A DNA stretch of 64,000 nucleotides from Gonocerus acuteangulatus (lineage: Eukaryota; Arthropoda; Insecta; Hemiptera; Coreidae): positions 27,994,510 through 28,058,509 of the forward strand of contig OX328128.1 in NCBI GenBank assembly GCA_946811695.1, written 5' to 3'. Both the position numbers and the translations under genes were made by a program. The notes below the pieces were generated by a model. That model saw only the letters and a program-made list of their open reading frames with translations, was not told where the DNA came from and made no database searches. Shown in pieces: positions 1-12,977 of the stretch; the stretch's first letter is position 1, and each line of letters starts with the position of its first letter.

Positions 1-192
1 TTTGGTAATCTTCAGCTTTCTGAAATTCTTAAGGCCTCACTTTCATCTTGGTTCAAGGCAGTCGTCCACCCTGATTAAGATCAACAATTCATTAAATCAC
101 GGCAACTGATCGGTAATGTTAAGTTTGAGGTCTACTATTCAGTAACATCAAGCCAAATCTATATTATTGTCAAAATCCAAGGTGTTTAGTAA

Positions 193-1301
193 CAGAGTTG
201 GGCATAATTCTGTTTATAAAAGTAAATTTGTGTGTACTTTGTTTATTTGTAAATAAGAATATGAATAAATTTGTATACAAAAGTGTGAATACAAATTTAT
301 TTTTATTTATATGTATAAATACAATTATGTCTTTTAAAATCGGCAGAAGATCTTATATTATAAAAATTGAAATTTCCTATTTATTTATTTTTATTAGATT
401 ATTTAGTTGCTCCTGAAAAGGTGTCAAGTGGCGCAAAACATGTTGAGCACATAATAAAATAAATAATAAAAATAAATAAATAAGAAATTGAATTGGCGCT
501 AATGGCCTAGATGCAGATGCGCCATTATATAATAAATAAATAAATAAGAAATTGAAGTTTTTATAATATATGACCTTCTGCCAATTTTAAAACAAATATT
601 TGAGAACAAAGGTCACAATCGTATAATACAAATACAATTGTAGTCCCAAATTTTCCTGTAAATACAAATGAATTAATGCTATTTCCCTAGTGTGAAGCAG
701 ATACATCTGCAGTATCTGCTCAGCAAGGGTAAAGGCCTACACATTCTAGTGAGCGTTTTTACTCACTTTTTTTGTTATCATCTGATGAATGAAATTGCTT
801 CAAACTTCAGGATAATTTTGACCAGTGGAACAGCTACCACTGTGTCATTTTTCATTGACTAGGAACACTTTGATCCACTTTAAAACACTAGTTTTACTGA
901 GCTTTATAAATCAGAGTCTACACATAAACTGAGACTCTACAGTTTGAGAGAATATGGAGGAAATAGTTTCAAGCCTAATTAATTCATCTTCTTACAGAAA
1001 ATCATATGCTACTTCAAACGAACTGGGTTTTTCACATTCTCACTATTTTTCCTGATGCTGTTCCAAAAACACCCTACTCTCAATTTACAGTTTTTGTGAA
1101 TTTTTAGGATTTTTCCTGTTGATTTATTTGTACTTACAGGCATATTTGAGAATGTAATTGTATTTGTATTTATACATGTTAATACAAATAAGTTTGCATT
1201 CACACTTATAAATAGAAATTTATTTATATTCGTATTTACAAATAAGTAAAGTAGAAATAAATTCGTAATCATATTTATAAATGTAATTATGCCCAACTCT
1301 G
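193..1301. repeat. Fold-back (long imperfect TIR) element
   Basis: The segment starts with CAGAGTTGGGCATAATT and ends with the complementary AATTATGCCCAACTCTG. About 140 bp at each end (193-335 and 1150-1301) pair as imperfect inverted repeats rich in TTTGTATTTA-like blocks. A second nested pair (about 335-380 with 546-594) flanks an inserted SINE tail. This looks like a non-autonomous DNA transposon. No clear target duplication was found and no transposase is encoded. The short reading frames inside are by-products of the AT-rich arms. Confidence 0.55.
494..560 (+). repeat. SINE 3' tail fragment
   Basis: Contains GGCGCTAATGGCC followed by GATGCGCC and an A/T-rich (AATA)n run. The same tail ends the full tRNA-Glu-type SINEs at 5.7 and 37.2 kb. 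No tRNA-like head is present, so this is a 5'-truncated copy nested in the fold-back element. Confidence 0.55.
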
Positions 1302-3446
1302 CTAATTAATCTGTTGAGCTCAACTGTTTTGGATCATCATTGATGGGCTGATTTTACAGGAGAGCACATAGACCCTAAAGACTTATTGTGCAGCCAAGAC
1401 ACCTACTCAATTATTTAATAGGCCAACTTTAAGTAACATCAAATTTACTGTTTACAATTGAGAAGTTTAAACATGATACAATTGAGGAAGCCCACCTAAA
1501 CAGTAACCTCAAAGATGATTTTAGACTAATGTCGACGCCGAAAATATATGATTCTGAGCCCAACTTCCGATGGTCAAATTAAAATAAAATGGGACAATTT
1601 ATTTAAAGCATCTTCAGCATTTAAATTTGATGGAACTTAAACAATGGATTTATCTATTAACCCATTAGTGCCATGCGCTACGTTATGGTTACGCCTAATG
1701 CCTATGTCTAAGTGGTGATAGAAAATTTATATTATATACTAAGTTCGTAAAATTGATTTATTTGTATTAAACGGTTTTTGTTTTTTTTTTAAATAAACTC
1801 TAGTGCTAATGGGTTAATAATAAATAGTTCAATTTTTTACTCAATGGGTGCTCAAATCAGGCCAGAAAAGGGGTAGGAAAGTCAGCTCAAGAGATGTAGC
1901 TCATAGAAGGCATTAAAAGCCATATAACATATATCCTAATAAAACGTTTTTTGACCCCCCCCCTTCCCAGTGAGTAGTGGTTGTTCCTAAGGGCAGAAAA
2001 TGTTGAAGAGAAATGTTGAAAGTTAGTATTTCGGGTCCAAGAAAAAAGTATGGAGGTACGCAAGCTGTAACCTCTCTCTGTTTTGAGATGAAAATGTCAT
2101 AAGGCAAGGGTCTCCAAATTTTGGGGATCTACAAAAGTGGTGTCATCGGTCACATGACTGGAAATTGATTTTGGCGGGGAAATTAAATTTGTAATTTGAC
2201 ATGAATTGATTTTTAAACATTGTGTTTATTACAAATGAGCCGAATCTGTTATTATTGACTTACAATTTATTACAAAAAAATAATAATTGGTTTTTATTTA
2301 CTTCCCAAATGGCATTTTCATGATCAAAATGATTTTCCGATAAAGATAAATAAGGAGAAGGGATTCAGTTGTAATTAAACATTAATAAATCATACATAAA
2401 TCACAGAAATTATTTAAAGTGTTAAATTAAAGTAGGAATAAATTTCGTTTATTAAATTAAAAAAACAACATGGAATCTATAACAACGTATACTCCTGAAT
2501 ACATAGTTACTCGTTAAATGAAATTTATTCTAGAAATTCTTGTTATTAACAAATTTTCTCATTTTATTGATGTTACAAGACAAATATTCCTTTACCATAT
2601 TGTACAAGGTAATACCAACTTGTTAAATTTGTTGTAACATCAGAAACGTTATACACATCGGGGGTTAACCATGTTTTGCAAGTGTCTAATATATTCTAAT
2701 GTTAAAATTGCATTCTTCTAACCCTCATTTCAGTGTATTTATTCAATTATTCTAATATAAATTTTAAATTTGAAGCCATTCTAATTAAATATAATAATAA
2801 AAGGACATGATAATATCATCACTCTTTGGCCGGCTTCTAGAAGAAATATAGCAACTCAATATTTAATTTTAATTATTAGAAATTATTGAATTAAAATAAA
2901 TAAATTTGTTAATTTGTTGAAAGGTAAAAGCCTCACTTCATCAAGAAGTGAAAAATATTTAAAGTAATAAATAAATTAATATGTAAATATATATTTTGGT
3001 ATTAACAAATTAATTATATGGTATAGTTATCATATAAAGAAAATAAATATATATATTGTATTTTATGTATTTCTGATCTCATAAGACATTTCCTTCTTAA
3101 ATTTAATTGAGATCAGCATAGATTTTTATTTTAGAAGTTTTTTACTAGTCTCTCAAATTAGTTCAGATTACATTTATGTTCTTCTTTCACATCTGTTTAA
3201 TAATTAACAAACACGGAATATTAATGCAAATACTTATGTAAAACTATCTCTTGCTCAAGATTGTTTAATTTCTTCAAAGATTATATCTCATGAAGAGGGA
3301 TTTATCTCTTTTCAACAAATTTATAATAACAGTGATTTTGTAGAAAATATATAAAAACAAACTATCGAATAAAGTCAGAACATTTCTGTACTTTAAAGTA
3401 AGAGAGGTTTTGGCCGAAAACAACTATTGAGAGTTTTTATAAGCCC

Positions 3447-3515
<69 letters not shown>

Positions 3516-5356
3516 GGGTGGTCGAAAGGCTCTAAGAAGTATGTTATTGTACACAGGTTTTTTATCCCTACCCTTTGATGAATTTATTTTTAGAAATATC
3601 CTCTAACCATAATATATTAATAGTGAATATAATTGGTTAGAGGCCGTGTTCCTGGTCCCTATCCAAAATATTGGAAAAGCAGTTTAGATAATTTTTTGCC
3701 ACAGGATTGTTTTTGGGACGTGTCAACTGCTATTTCGTATTGTATTCAAGTTTTCTCAACAGCAAAAATTGTCCATTTAGTGGTTAAAAAAGTCTTGTTT
3801 CGTCAAATTTTTCTTCAGATATTTTGAAGATAGGCAAATCCAGTGGTGGGTCTATCTATCAAATTTCTGCTGAAGAAATATATTCAAACCAAGCAGAACA
3901 ACTTAACTCAGATTAAAGATTCTTCACAATCCAATCATATTCTCGGCCAAAATCCTCCATTAAAATTTTAAGCCCAATGAGTTTTAAGTTTGGACATTTT
4001 TAGATCTGACATGAGTTGTAGTAAATAATTTTCAATTTAAAGGATAGATTTAGAATCAGAAAACCAATAAAGAAGATATCGCCAACTTGTAGATAAAAAG
4101 CACAAAGTGTGTTTTTTTAGAAAACTGTGAAATCTTCACTATGTTCAAATTGTTTCTAGTTTTTGTATTTTTCTTTTGGTAAATTAACTTTTGGATGATT
4201 ATTTAATTAATTCTGAATAATTTTTAATGTGTAGAGAAAACAAAGAGAAAAGTTTATAGCAATTAAGAAACTAATAGAAAACACTTTATCAAAACTGAAA
4301 AGCTAAAGAATTTTGTATCTACATACACAATATTACTATAATGTCTTTGAAAAATTATTATTTATATTTTCAATTCTTGAGCAGGTGATAGTTATTTCAG
4401 AATCTTGTTACAAACTATATATAGGCTTTGTAAAATAGTTGTTTTTCTTAAAGAATCCACTTTTTTCTTGTTATTGTATATACATATATAATTGATAGTC
4501 TAGTTGTATTTTGAGGAGATGAGAGTTTATAGCTGCTCAAAAATTTTGATTTTTTGTTGGCAATTCCAAGAAACTCTAGGAAAACATTTTGTACTTCTTG
4601 TCCTTGAGATAAAACAAAAATATTAAAACAATACCTCACAAATTCTAATGAAATATAAGGCAATAGGAAATGTACAACTTATTACCTACCTCATCTTGTT
4701 TAAAAAAATATATATATACTAAAAACCGAATAAAAAAAAATATTACGAAACGATAAAAAAGAATGTCTATCTAAATGTAATATATTGAAGTTATACAGAG
4801 TTTATCTATTTCAATGTACAGTCAATTTTTTTTGGTAGTTTATTATGTTTTGGATTTGCTGATCTAGTCAGAGCTCAATCAAAAGCTATATTGGAAAAAT
4901 GGTCTTGTAATAACATCCAGTGCCAAAACTAGATAATCGTGTTTGGCATCAACAGACAATATCATTTATTGTCAAGCGACTCCTCGGATGTAAGTTTCAT
5001 AAGGGTAGTTAAATGTGAATTAATGTTGTGTGAAGCTTGCTGTTAAACATATAGAATTCCAATATTCTAATGAAAATTTTAAAAAACCAAAAAAAAAAAA
5101 ATTATAAAATTAAAAAATACAATAAAAAAAAAAAAAAGTTGTTCACTGCGGGGAATACTTCCAGCATCGATACTCAATGTTTTTCTTCATTACTTTTACA
5201 GTTGACTTCACACTGCTGTGTTAAATGTATGCATATAATGAACAAACGCTTTAAGCAATTATGTGTGTATTTCTGTTACCTTCTGGTACAATTTTTTAAA
5301 TAATTTATAACAATAAAAACTTAATACATAAGTAGATATTTTTTCTTTTTGCAATG
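1302..5356. other. AT-rich non-coding stretch
   Basis: No exon, long reading frame or recognisable transposon protein was seen on either strand. The stretch holds short homopolymers and one (TG)n(TA)n microsatellite at 3449-3511. It lies downstream of the TIMMDC1 3' end. Confidence 0.5.
3449..3511. repeat. (TG)n(TA)n microsatellite
   Basis: A short TG run passes into about 25 TA units. Confidence 0.9.
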
Positions 5357-5369
5357 TTTATTATATAGA

Positions 5370-5466
5370 TTAGATCTGCGATACATTTATCCTTTTATCA
5401 TGCTCAGATAACATATTCCTCTTCCCTTTGTCATGGACGCTCTTCTCCAAGGCTTCCTTAAGATGC
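5370..5466 (-). CDS. TIMMDC1 alternative (duplicated) terminal coding exon
   Basis: A second version of the TIMMDC1 last exon lies 2.2 kb downstream of the first. On the minus strand an acceptor (ATCTTCAG|GCAT) opens the same phase (the split Arg codon AG|G). It then encodes 31 residues ending in ...RINVSQI before TAA. It is closely similar to the tail encoded at 7600-7690: 21 of the first 29 residues are identical and most of the others are conservative (M/L, D/E, T/S, L/V). An AATAAA signal follows at 5357-5362. The flanking DNA also resembles that of the proximal exon, so a segment of roughly 150-250 bp seems to have been duplicated. Its use as an alternative last exon is inferred; it could be a decaying copy, but nothing is broken. 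Confidence 0.6.
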
Positions 5467-5740
5467 CTGAAGATTATTGTGCAATTATAATTATTATCAT
5501 TATTATTATGTTTAAAGAAAAATTTAATTCTACAATTTTAGAATATATTCTTAATAAATGGTTGTGAGACTACATAAAACAAGAGCTTTATTTAATTAAG
5601 CCTTCCAAATTTTGTACCTAATTGGGATGAAATGTTCTCTTTCCTTCTTTCCCCATATTTTATCTAGTATGTATATTCATTTTACGATGTTCTGCGAGGT
5701 ATAATTATTATCTTGAGTACAATCTGATTGGTACTCGTTG

Positions 5741-5915
5741 TTTTGTTTTTTCGGCACATCAACAAATCTGGGCCATTAGCGCCGACATCCAGGGTGCAGC
5801 CAGGGATTTTCTCAACAAGCCCTGGGATGAGAAAATTCCTGCCCACCATCCATTTGAACCCACCATCTCCCGGTTATGGATCTAAGGCGCTAGCCACTAG
5901 ACCACGGGAGACCCC
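5741..5915 (-). mobile_element. tRNA-Glu-type SINE with 12-bp target duplication
   Basis: Read on the minus strand, the head has GTGGTCTAGTGGCTAG (box A, as in tRNA-Glu/Asp) and GGTTCAAAT (box B). A body with AGGAATTTTCTCAT follows, then a tail with GGCGCTAATGGCC. It is flanked by the direct repeat TGGTACTCGTTG at 5729-5740 and 5916-5927, an excellent sign of LINE-mediated insertion. The 90-residue forward reading frame across it is not a gene. Confidence 0.85.
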
Positions 5916-6606
5916 TGGTACTCGTTGGTCATACCTATATTGTACTAGCCAGTTATCAAACAACATTCCTGTGTCTGATAATGGTAAGGAAATTCATTAA
6001 ATTGTTGTTACCATACGAAATTAATATGAGAGCTAAAAGCTGCTTTATTGAAAGAGTGTACAGAAGTCATTCACAAAACTAACGTGTCATTGATTTGTGT
6101 TTACAGAAAAATTAAACTTTCTGACCAACTTGTTGGTTAAAAACATTATTCGTTAGTACAATAGTAGGACTATACACATTAAAAATTTACCATACACACA
6201 CTTAATATTTCAAACAGTTCTAAGGACTCATCAATTAATAATATATTTTATAGAAACAAATAAAGAGTAAGCGTAGATAATTTCATAGTTCACTTACAGA
6301 TATCCTTTAAGGAAGAAAAAGAGCTGAGCTAAATCTGTTGGAAAACACAAGAAAATAAAATTTACCACTACTGGTGACAGACCAAGCAAGGAAATTTAAA
6401 AATATATTACTTATTATAGCGTTTCCTTAAATATCCTTCAGACTTTCAGGTTCCACAACCAAAGTGCTCACAGGAACTAGGCTTGTGATGTTTTCAAGTC
6501 ACAATAATGAGGGTGAAGAAGATGCCCAATTTTTAAGTTGACCAGATTTTATTTAAGACAGTACGTAATAATCTATTAGTGCTCTGTATCTCCTAATAAA
6601 AAAATG

Positions 6607-6608
<2 letters not shown>

Positions 6609-6670
<62 letters not shown>
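6609..6670. repeat. (TA)n microsatellite
   Basis: About 31 TA units between AT-rich flanks. Confidence 0.9.
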
Positions 6671-6674
<4 letters not shown>

Positions 6675-6724
6675 TTATTGCTTACAAAAAAAATTTACAT
6701 CAATTTGCTTATATAAAATGTTAA

Positions 6725-6850
6725 TACAGGGTGTCTACTACTTTTGAAAAGCCAATTTCAGGACTTTTTCGTGGCATTTTCATCATTTGAAAAGCAAATT
6801 CCATGCCCATTAAAAAGAAAATAATTTCACTTAAAAAAAAAAGCGTTAAC
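6725..6850. repeat. Fragment of CAGGGTGTCTACT MITE family
   Basis: Begins CAGGGTGTCTACTACTTTTG and continues with about 60 bp similar to the reverse complement of the right end of the complete element at 28611-29003. Only one terminal part is present. Confidence 0.55.
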
Positions 6851-7222
6851 TATGAGTTTAAAATCATTTGTAACCATACACAGATTACCATGATATCTAT
6901 AAACTTACAATTTTTACATGTATTTAAAAGCGAAGAAACGATGATACCAAACATTTTAGAACGACTGTGGAATTAGCAGCCTCAAAAATATTGAACATGG
7001 GTAGCAGAATTAAAATTTCTAAAAATATTAGTAACTAAATATTTATTGTCAATGAACATAATTTAGTTAATTAATGTGTAGATAATTTCAATATTTAAGA
7101 CTGTATATGTGTAAATGATGGATAATTGATGTGTAAATGCTAAAACAAAGGAATCTAAAAGAGTAAGGGGCTGGGAGTGGCATATAAAATTACGTCGCCA
7201 TACAAAAATGGAAACAATCACG

Positions 7223-7225
<3 letters not shown>

Positions 7226-7260
<35 letters not shown>

Positions 7261-7275
7261 AGGGAGAGAGGGAGA

Positions 7276-7324
<49 letters not shown>

Positions 7325-7346
7325 AGGGAGAGAGAGAGAGAGAGAA
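7226..7346. repeat. (GA)n/(GGA)n purine tract
   Basis: About 120 bp of AGAGAG interrupted by GGGAGGGAG blocks, all purine on the plus strand. The LSLSLS-type reading frame on the minus strand is an artefact of this tract. It lies just downstream of the proximal TIMMDC1 terminal exon. Mirror-symmetric purine runs like this can form triplex DNA. Confidence 0.9.
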
Positions 7347-7599
7347 TAACACATCTATTGCAATAAGAGCTATTTTAGCCACTATTATGAATGATGCATA
7401 TTGGTTGGTACATCCATGAGGCAGGATTCGTCTTCTCGGGGAATTAGAGTAGAAGTCAGGCTGAGCCTGACCAAGGTGCAATCAGAAAGGAAGGAAACAA
7501 AGGTTTAAACAATTATGTTTTATTTTAGTTAGCATATGGTACCATTTTTAAATCATTAATTACAATAAAAACTTTATACAACATGTTTTTCTTTTATTA

Positions 7600-7739
7600 C
7601 TAAGATAAATTTATCCTTTTATCATGCTCAGATAGCAAATCCCTCTTCCCTTCGTCATGCAAGGTTTTATCCAGGGCTTCTTTCATATGCCTAAAAATAA
7701 TAAAATTACAATAATAGCTGAAAACAAAAAATATAAATG

Positions 7740-7823
<84 letters not shown>

Positions 7824-8680
7824 AATGATATATTACATTCACGAGAACCTTTTTAAATTCAAAATAGCCATTAAGAGATTGAAAAGCCCGTGCAAACTAT
7901 AATCCCCAATTTCCAAGAACATCGCATTATATACTATCTAAATTTGTAGTATTTCTGGACCGTACTGACATATGATAGTTATAAAATAAATGTACATACA
8001 TGCAGCAATAAATTAATCACTTTTATTACAGGATAATAACTAATATCTAAATAAAAATATAAATCGATAAGATACAGAATGTAGTGGGAGAAAGCTTCGA
8101 CTTCTTCCCACTAAAAACCGATAGTTTGACATCGTAGGGATGACAAAATAAATTGTTGAGCAGGTAAAACAGTCCAGAGTCTGTATTCAGAATACCTTCA
8201 TTTGCTCATGCATTTTAGTCGAATGATTTGTTCAAGTGATGTTGTCAAATGCAGTCGGCATGTAAAAGTTTAGTCGAGTTGTATTACATATTTCACACTC
8301 TGTTTTTTTTTTTCGTTATTAAGTAATTGTGTGAATGGTCAATCCTTGGATGGGTTTAAAGCCTAAGAAAACAACGAGGAAAAATGAAAAATATTCTGAA
8401 ACAGTCAACCCTCAATGATATTAATAACAAATGGATATTTTAAGTTAATCCCAAATAAAATTATTAACAACTTTGAGGTATATCATACCTTTGCCTTGCG
8501 AGTAATTGCTCATTATGCCAATTAGTAACATCGTCATAAGAAGTTCCAGTAAATTTCAAAATAGTCATAGTAAGAGCACCGGCAAGGAATCCAATGAAAC
8601 CTCCTAAAGAAGAAAAGGAATAATAAATATATATTATAAAGGTATATATGTATGTATATATCGAAGAAAAAGATCATCAA

Positions 8681-8743
<63 letters not shown>

Positions 8744-10275
8744 ACTCCCCCTAATCCGGGGTCTTCATAACTGGGGTACAGTCGGATTAAAGAAAATGAC
8801 AGATAAAGAATTCAGTTAGAAACGGTCACTTATGTATTTGAAAACCCATGTTATTTGAGGATATAATAATATGTACCATTTTTAATATTGCATATTTAAG
8901 TAGACTTTAGTAGAATCATTTATTTTCTTAGTAGAAACACAAGTTCCTTCCTCAAATACGAAACACATGTGCCTTCTGTGATTTGCATTTAATGATATGC
9001 AATGTAACAAATGTTTGGCTAGCTAGGAAGAGAATGTTTTCTAGGAACCCTCGAGCCGGTCTAGCTCTGGTGAGTTCCAAGATCTGTCATTCATTCCTCC
9101 TCGGAGATCATCGGGACCTGTCATTTTGAAAGGACAATAGACTAATATACAGGTCGCTATAAATATATATATACATATATATATATTTTTTAAATACAGC
9201 TTTTCATTGATTTTAGATATGCCACTTTAAAATATTTTAGAAAATATTGCAGATCCAAGATCACTGCTTCAAAAATAGTCATTATTGAACCCTGAAGTTT
9301 ATATCAAAGAATTGACTATACACTGGAGTCCTGCAAATCCAAAAATCTGCCTAATCCGAACAGGACCAGGGAAACAAAGTAATTTTTATAAAATTTCTAG
9401 TAAACATATTATCAAAGATATTTAATAGGAAAAATTCTCACCTAATGTAGATCCTACTATGATTCCATTTAGGCCATAATTGAGCCTATATATAAACCCA
9501 CTAACACATCCACCAAATATATAATCCAACAGGCTACTTTCGCCACGATAAGCAGTAGATATTGTAACAAATGACCTAAAGCACATATCTTGTTTAAAAA
9601 AAAAAAAGATTACACAAATAAAAATATAAGAGAAATAATTACATTTAATAACATAAAAACTAAAGTACGACTGGCAGGAACTCCATCATCTTAGTGTGAT
9701 TCCGTTCTTATCCGTAGTGTCATTTGGAAAACTTAGAATAAAAACAGTTAATGTTTTGTTTTGATCTTCCAAGAAAATTATAAACATGTAAAATGAATGA
9801 TTTAAGGTGCCACAACAGGAAACTGACACTATCCTGAGCGGAAATTATTCCCTTCTCTTTCTCGACTTTCGCACTAGGAAAACACTATTACGAATACGTT
9901 TCTGAATTTCATTCCTTGTTTTACTTAAATACTCATGTTACTCTTGAATGTAATTTAAAAACTGAAGGAAACAGCCACAAAAAAAGCATTCAAAAGAACA
10001 AAAATGACATTATCTAATTTTAGGCATTGATTTCACAAAATTAGATTGGCCTATCAAAAATTACTTTAGGACCATTTTTGTAGGAAATTTAGTAAGTTCT
10101 GGAATGGTATTTCCCAACAGCTTTTAAGATATTTAAGAAATCATACAAAAATTCTAAAACTGCTTATGCCTTTTAATATTTTTCTTTTTCTAATACTTCC
10201 GTACTCCAAACATAACTAAGACTTAAATTTCATAATTTGGATGAATATAAAACATCTATAAAATGTTTCAAATTA

Positions 10276-10312
<37 letters not shown>

Positions 10313-12263
10313 AATTTGAAACACTGATATTTTCTTTAACAATGGGTATTGAAACATAAAATTTTCTAGTCGGCACTTCTGGACTGTGTCATCGCATCGA
10401 TGTCAAAATTGCGTTTCTCTATGGAGAGTGGGAGGAAAAGTGCTAAAATCATTAAAGATCCATTGCTCACACGTTTAATTAATTTTGATTTTGAATTATT
10501 TTTATGTTGAATATGACTTTATTTACAAGAAAGTTATATTGTAAAAAAAAAAAAAAAAGTTTTTCTGTTTACCATTGGTCCTAAATATTATGAATAATAA
10601 ACAAGTGACATATAAACTCAAAAATGTAATAAACATGCTGTTCCGGATGAACAGAGGTATAAGAACTTCCGGTAATTCGACAAGGCTGAGAAAGTAACGA
10701 TTTGTAATATGTATGAATAGCTCCATGGCCAAAAACTTGATTTAAATATTATATTATATTAGTGACGGGCAGTAACACTACAAGTATTCTGCGGTAACAC
10801 TAAATAACTCTAAAGTGGAGAAAGGAGAGAAAGAAAAGAAATATGAGGAGCTCTCAACTGCTGGAAAAGTCAACTGTAAGTGTGGCTTGTCTTTCCTCCG
10901 ACCTGAACACAAGTCAACGGTACACAAGGCCCAGCCACTCTTGAATGTGTAGCAATCAACAGTAGACAAAGGGTCAACAATTCATTCAGCTTTGTAAATG
11001 GCCGAACAAAAAGGGGAATTTCCTTCAGAGGTTTGTACAAGCACAATGGAACTTTTCAGACAATCTGAACAGACTCTACTATAATAAAATAATAATCTTC
11101 CTCCTTGCTACAAGATACAATATTTAATCAATAGAAAACTTTAAATAATTATGTAATTAGTACTATGGCTTACTGATAAAATATATTAAAATAATTATAA
11201 TATAAATTACTTACATATAAAGACCTCCAAACAAAGCAAGTCTCCAACTCCATCTTAAAGCACCTTTGAAAAAATTGATTGTAACATGATCCTGGAGCTT
11301 TTTCTAAAGCAGAAAACATTTTTAAAAGTATGATAAAAAGTTTCCAAAACCAAAAAAATTTACAAATTATGTCTTTATACATAATAAACTTTCTAAATAT
11401 TCTAAAATGACTAATCAAATAATGTACAGATTAGAGTTCACTCCAAGTTTTTAAAAAACAAATTCTCATTCCCACTTCTTTGGGAAAAATGTATTTTTTT
11501 TTTAATGTATTGTTCCCACCTTAAAAAATAATGAAATGTTTAATTTCCCTCACTTTTTTCAAAATTTAATTCCCTGTCGGTGGGAACCCTGTAGAGCATA
11601 GATCTTTCAAGACAATGCCTCATCGTCGTGCTCTGATGACAACCTTGTCATAATCCTTTGGCCAGGAAGGCACATATGAAGCTAGACCAGCTATCAACGA
11701 TGAGGAATTGCTGAACCAGCTCTTATAATATCGAAGATATTTTTCTGTTATTTTTTTTAATATAGACAAGTAAGCAGGGGAAAAAAAGTATTCAAATCAA
11801 TTATTTAAAGCTTATGCAGTAAACAGTCTAGACTGTTGTTTAGTAGATACTAAAAAAAAAAAATAATTAAATTTTACGAATTCAGGACATACCTTAGCTT
11901 CAAAATGATCGGTATATTGGGAAGCTTGATTTCTTTCTATAAAATTTAAGTAGGCATCCCTAGAATGTATAAACCCTCCATAACAAGCACCAAAAAAACC
12001 GGTAAGCACTGTGGTTTGGTAAACATTTGATATCTCAGGTTTGTAATTGTCATATTCACTAGAAATAGAAAACAGAACAATGATATTTGTAAATTCTTGC
12101 AGCTACTTAAAGCATAACTAGCTAGAACTCACTCTTTCCTAAAAAGGTTTACAACTCTATCCCAGCCAGTTTCTTCCGCACCGTCCACAGAAGTTTTGAC
12201 ATGCTGAGGAGCGACAATAGCTGAACAAAAGTAGAAACTACTTCTGCACAAAGATCTATACAT
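7600..12263 (-). CDS. TIMMDC1, mitochondrial complex I assembly factor (6 coding exons)
   Basis: TIMMDC1 is an inner-membrane assembly factor for the membrane arm of respiratory complex I and belongs to the Tim17/22/23-like fold. I assembled six minus-strand exons with canonical GT/AG sites and matching phases: 12133-12263, 11893-12058, 11215-11303, 9442-9575, 8489-8603 and 7600-7690. They give 241 residues (human is 285). Family hallmarks are LTGFFGACYGGFIHSRDAY (~62-80), FIERNQASQY followed by FEAKKKLQDHVT (~83-107), the Trp-rich segment GALRWSWRLALFGGLY and then the ISTAYRGESSLLDYIFGG segment (~114-152). A glycine-rich pair of membrane helices follows, from GLNGIIVGSTLGGFIGFLAG (~164-183). 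The tail is charged. The ATG at 12263 opens a reading frame with a short Arg/Ser-rich start. Introns are small and hold pogo-type and microsatellite repeats. A rival last exon lies at 5370-5466. Confidence 0.9.
7741..7820. repeat. (CA)n(TA)n microsatellite
   Basis: Compound repeat in the last TIMMDC1 intron. The YIYIYI reading frame over it is spurious. Confidence 0.9.
8680..8739. repeat. (CA)n(TA)n microsatellite
   Basis: Compound dinucleotide repeat directly next to a pogo-type MITE fragment, the same arrangement as at 32154. Confidence 0.9.
8742..9130. repeat. pogo-type MITE, decayed copy
   Basis: Shares CCCCTAATCCGG, then GGGGTACAGTCGGATTA, AATTCAGTTAGAA and CACTTATGTATTT in order with the complete element at 31814-32153. 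The right end is degenerate. A further fragment at about 9322-9372 (AATCCGAACAGGACCAGGG) looks like the same family. It lies in a TIMMDC1 intron. Confidence 0.55.
10279..10311. repeat. (TA)n microsatellite
   Basis: Short TA run in the TIMMDC1 intron between exons 3 and 4. Confidence 0.85.
10540..10980. repeat. Dispersed repeat of unknown class
   Basis: One part (10560-10620, TATGAATAATAAACAAG and flanks) recurs at 46165-46215. A second part (10850-10975, CAACTGCTGGA, AGTCAACGGTACACA, CCCAGCCACTCT) recurs at 47375-47460. Together these suggest two ends of one longer repeat family. No coding potential was seen. Confidence 0.45.
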
Positions 12264-12977
12264 ACCTATTAAACAGAAACTACACTCCGAATCTGTGAAC
12301 TGTCAAAGGCACGAGATGTTGTATATGGTTATATTTTAGAAAGGTTATAACAGGTTACCCTTTCAAGAACATTTCAAAAGATACTAAACAGCTTCCAAAA
12401 AAATTTTGATATTTTTACCAACTATGCTTGCATTATTTAAGGGTGTAGTTTCCATATGCATTTTTCATTTCTTTCGGATCTCCTTCAATTTGCTTAAATA
12501 CAACTAACCCCCCCCCCTCCCGCACCAAAAATCATTTCTTCTATGTTCCCGCCTTATACGTCATTTGATTCATATTGCATACTCTTTTATCTGAGTTGTA
12601 CAATGAAAAAAAAATGAAACGAGAGGGGAACTTAGCACCTGTACCCAAATCAGTGTATGTGTATATAGCCGGATGAAAAAGAATAAAAACAGTGTTTATA
12701 TTGAGCTAACACACGGATATGGGCTTACTTCATGCTTTTGACTTTTAAAAAACAAGATGTCTTTTAAATTTACTTTATTCCCTGGTAAAATACGAAGGCT
12801 AGATAGATATTTTGGAAATAATAAATATATGTTTGTGGAAAATGGGAAATAAAACTGATCACTACTAAAAATTATTTTTATTATTCAAATTACAAAATCA
12901 TTATAACATTTATATATAAAACATTTATTAAAAAATATGTTTATGGTTATAACAGACAAGTATAAAAATTGGATGGA

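Noticed and set aside
7218..7481. Ser/Leu-repeat protein
   Set aside because: Product of the (GA)n tract; no other coding evidence.
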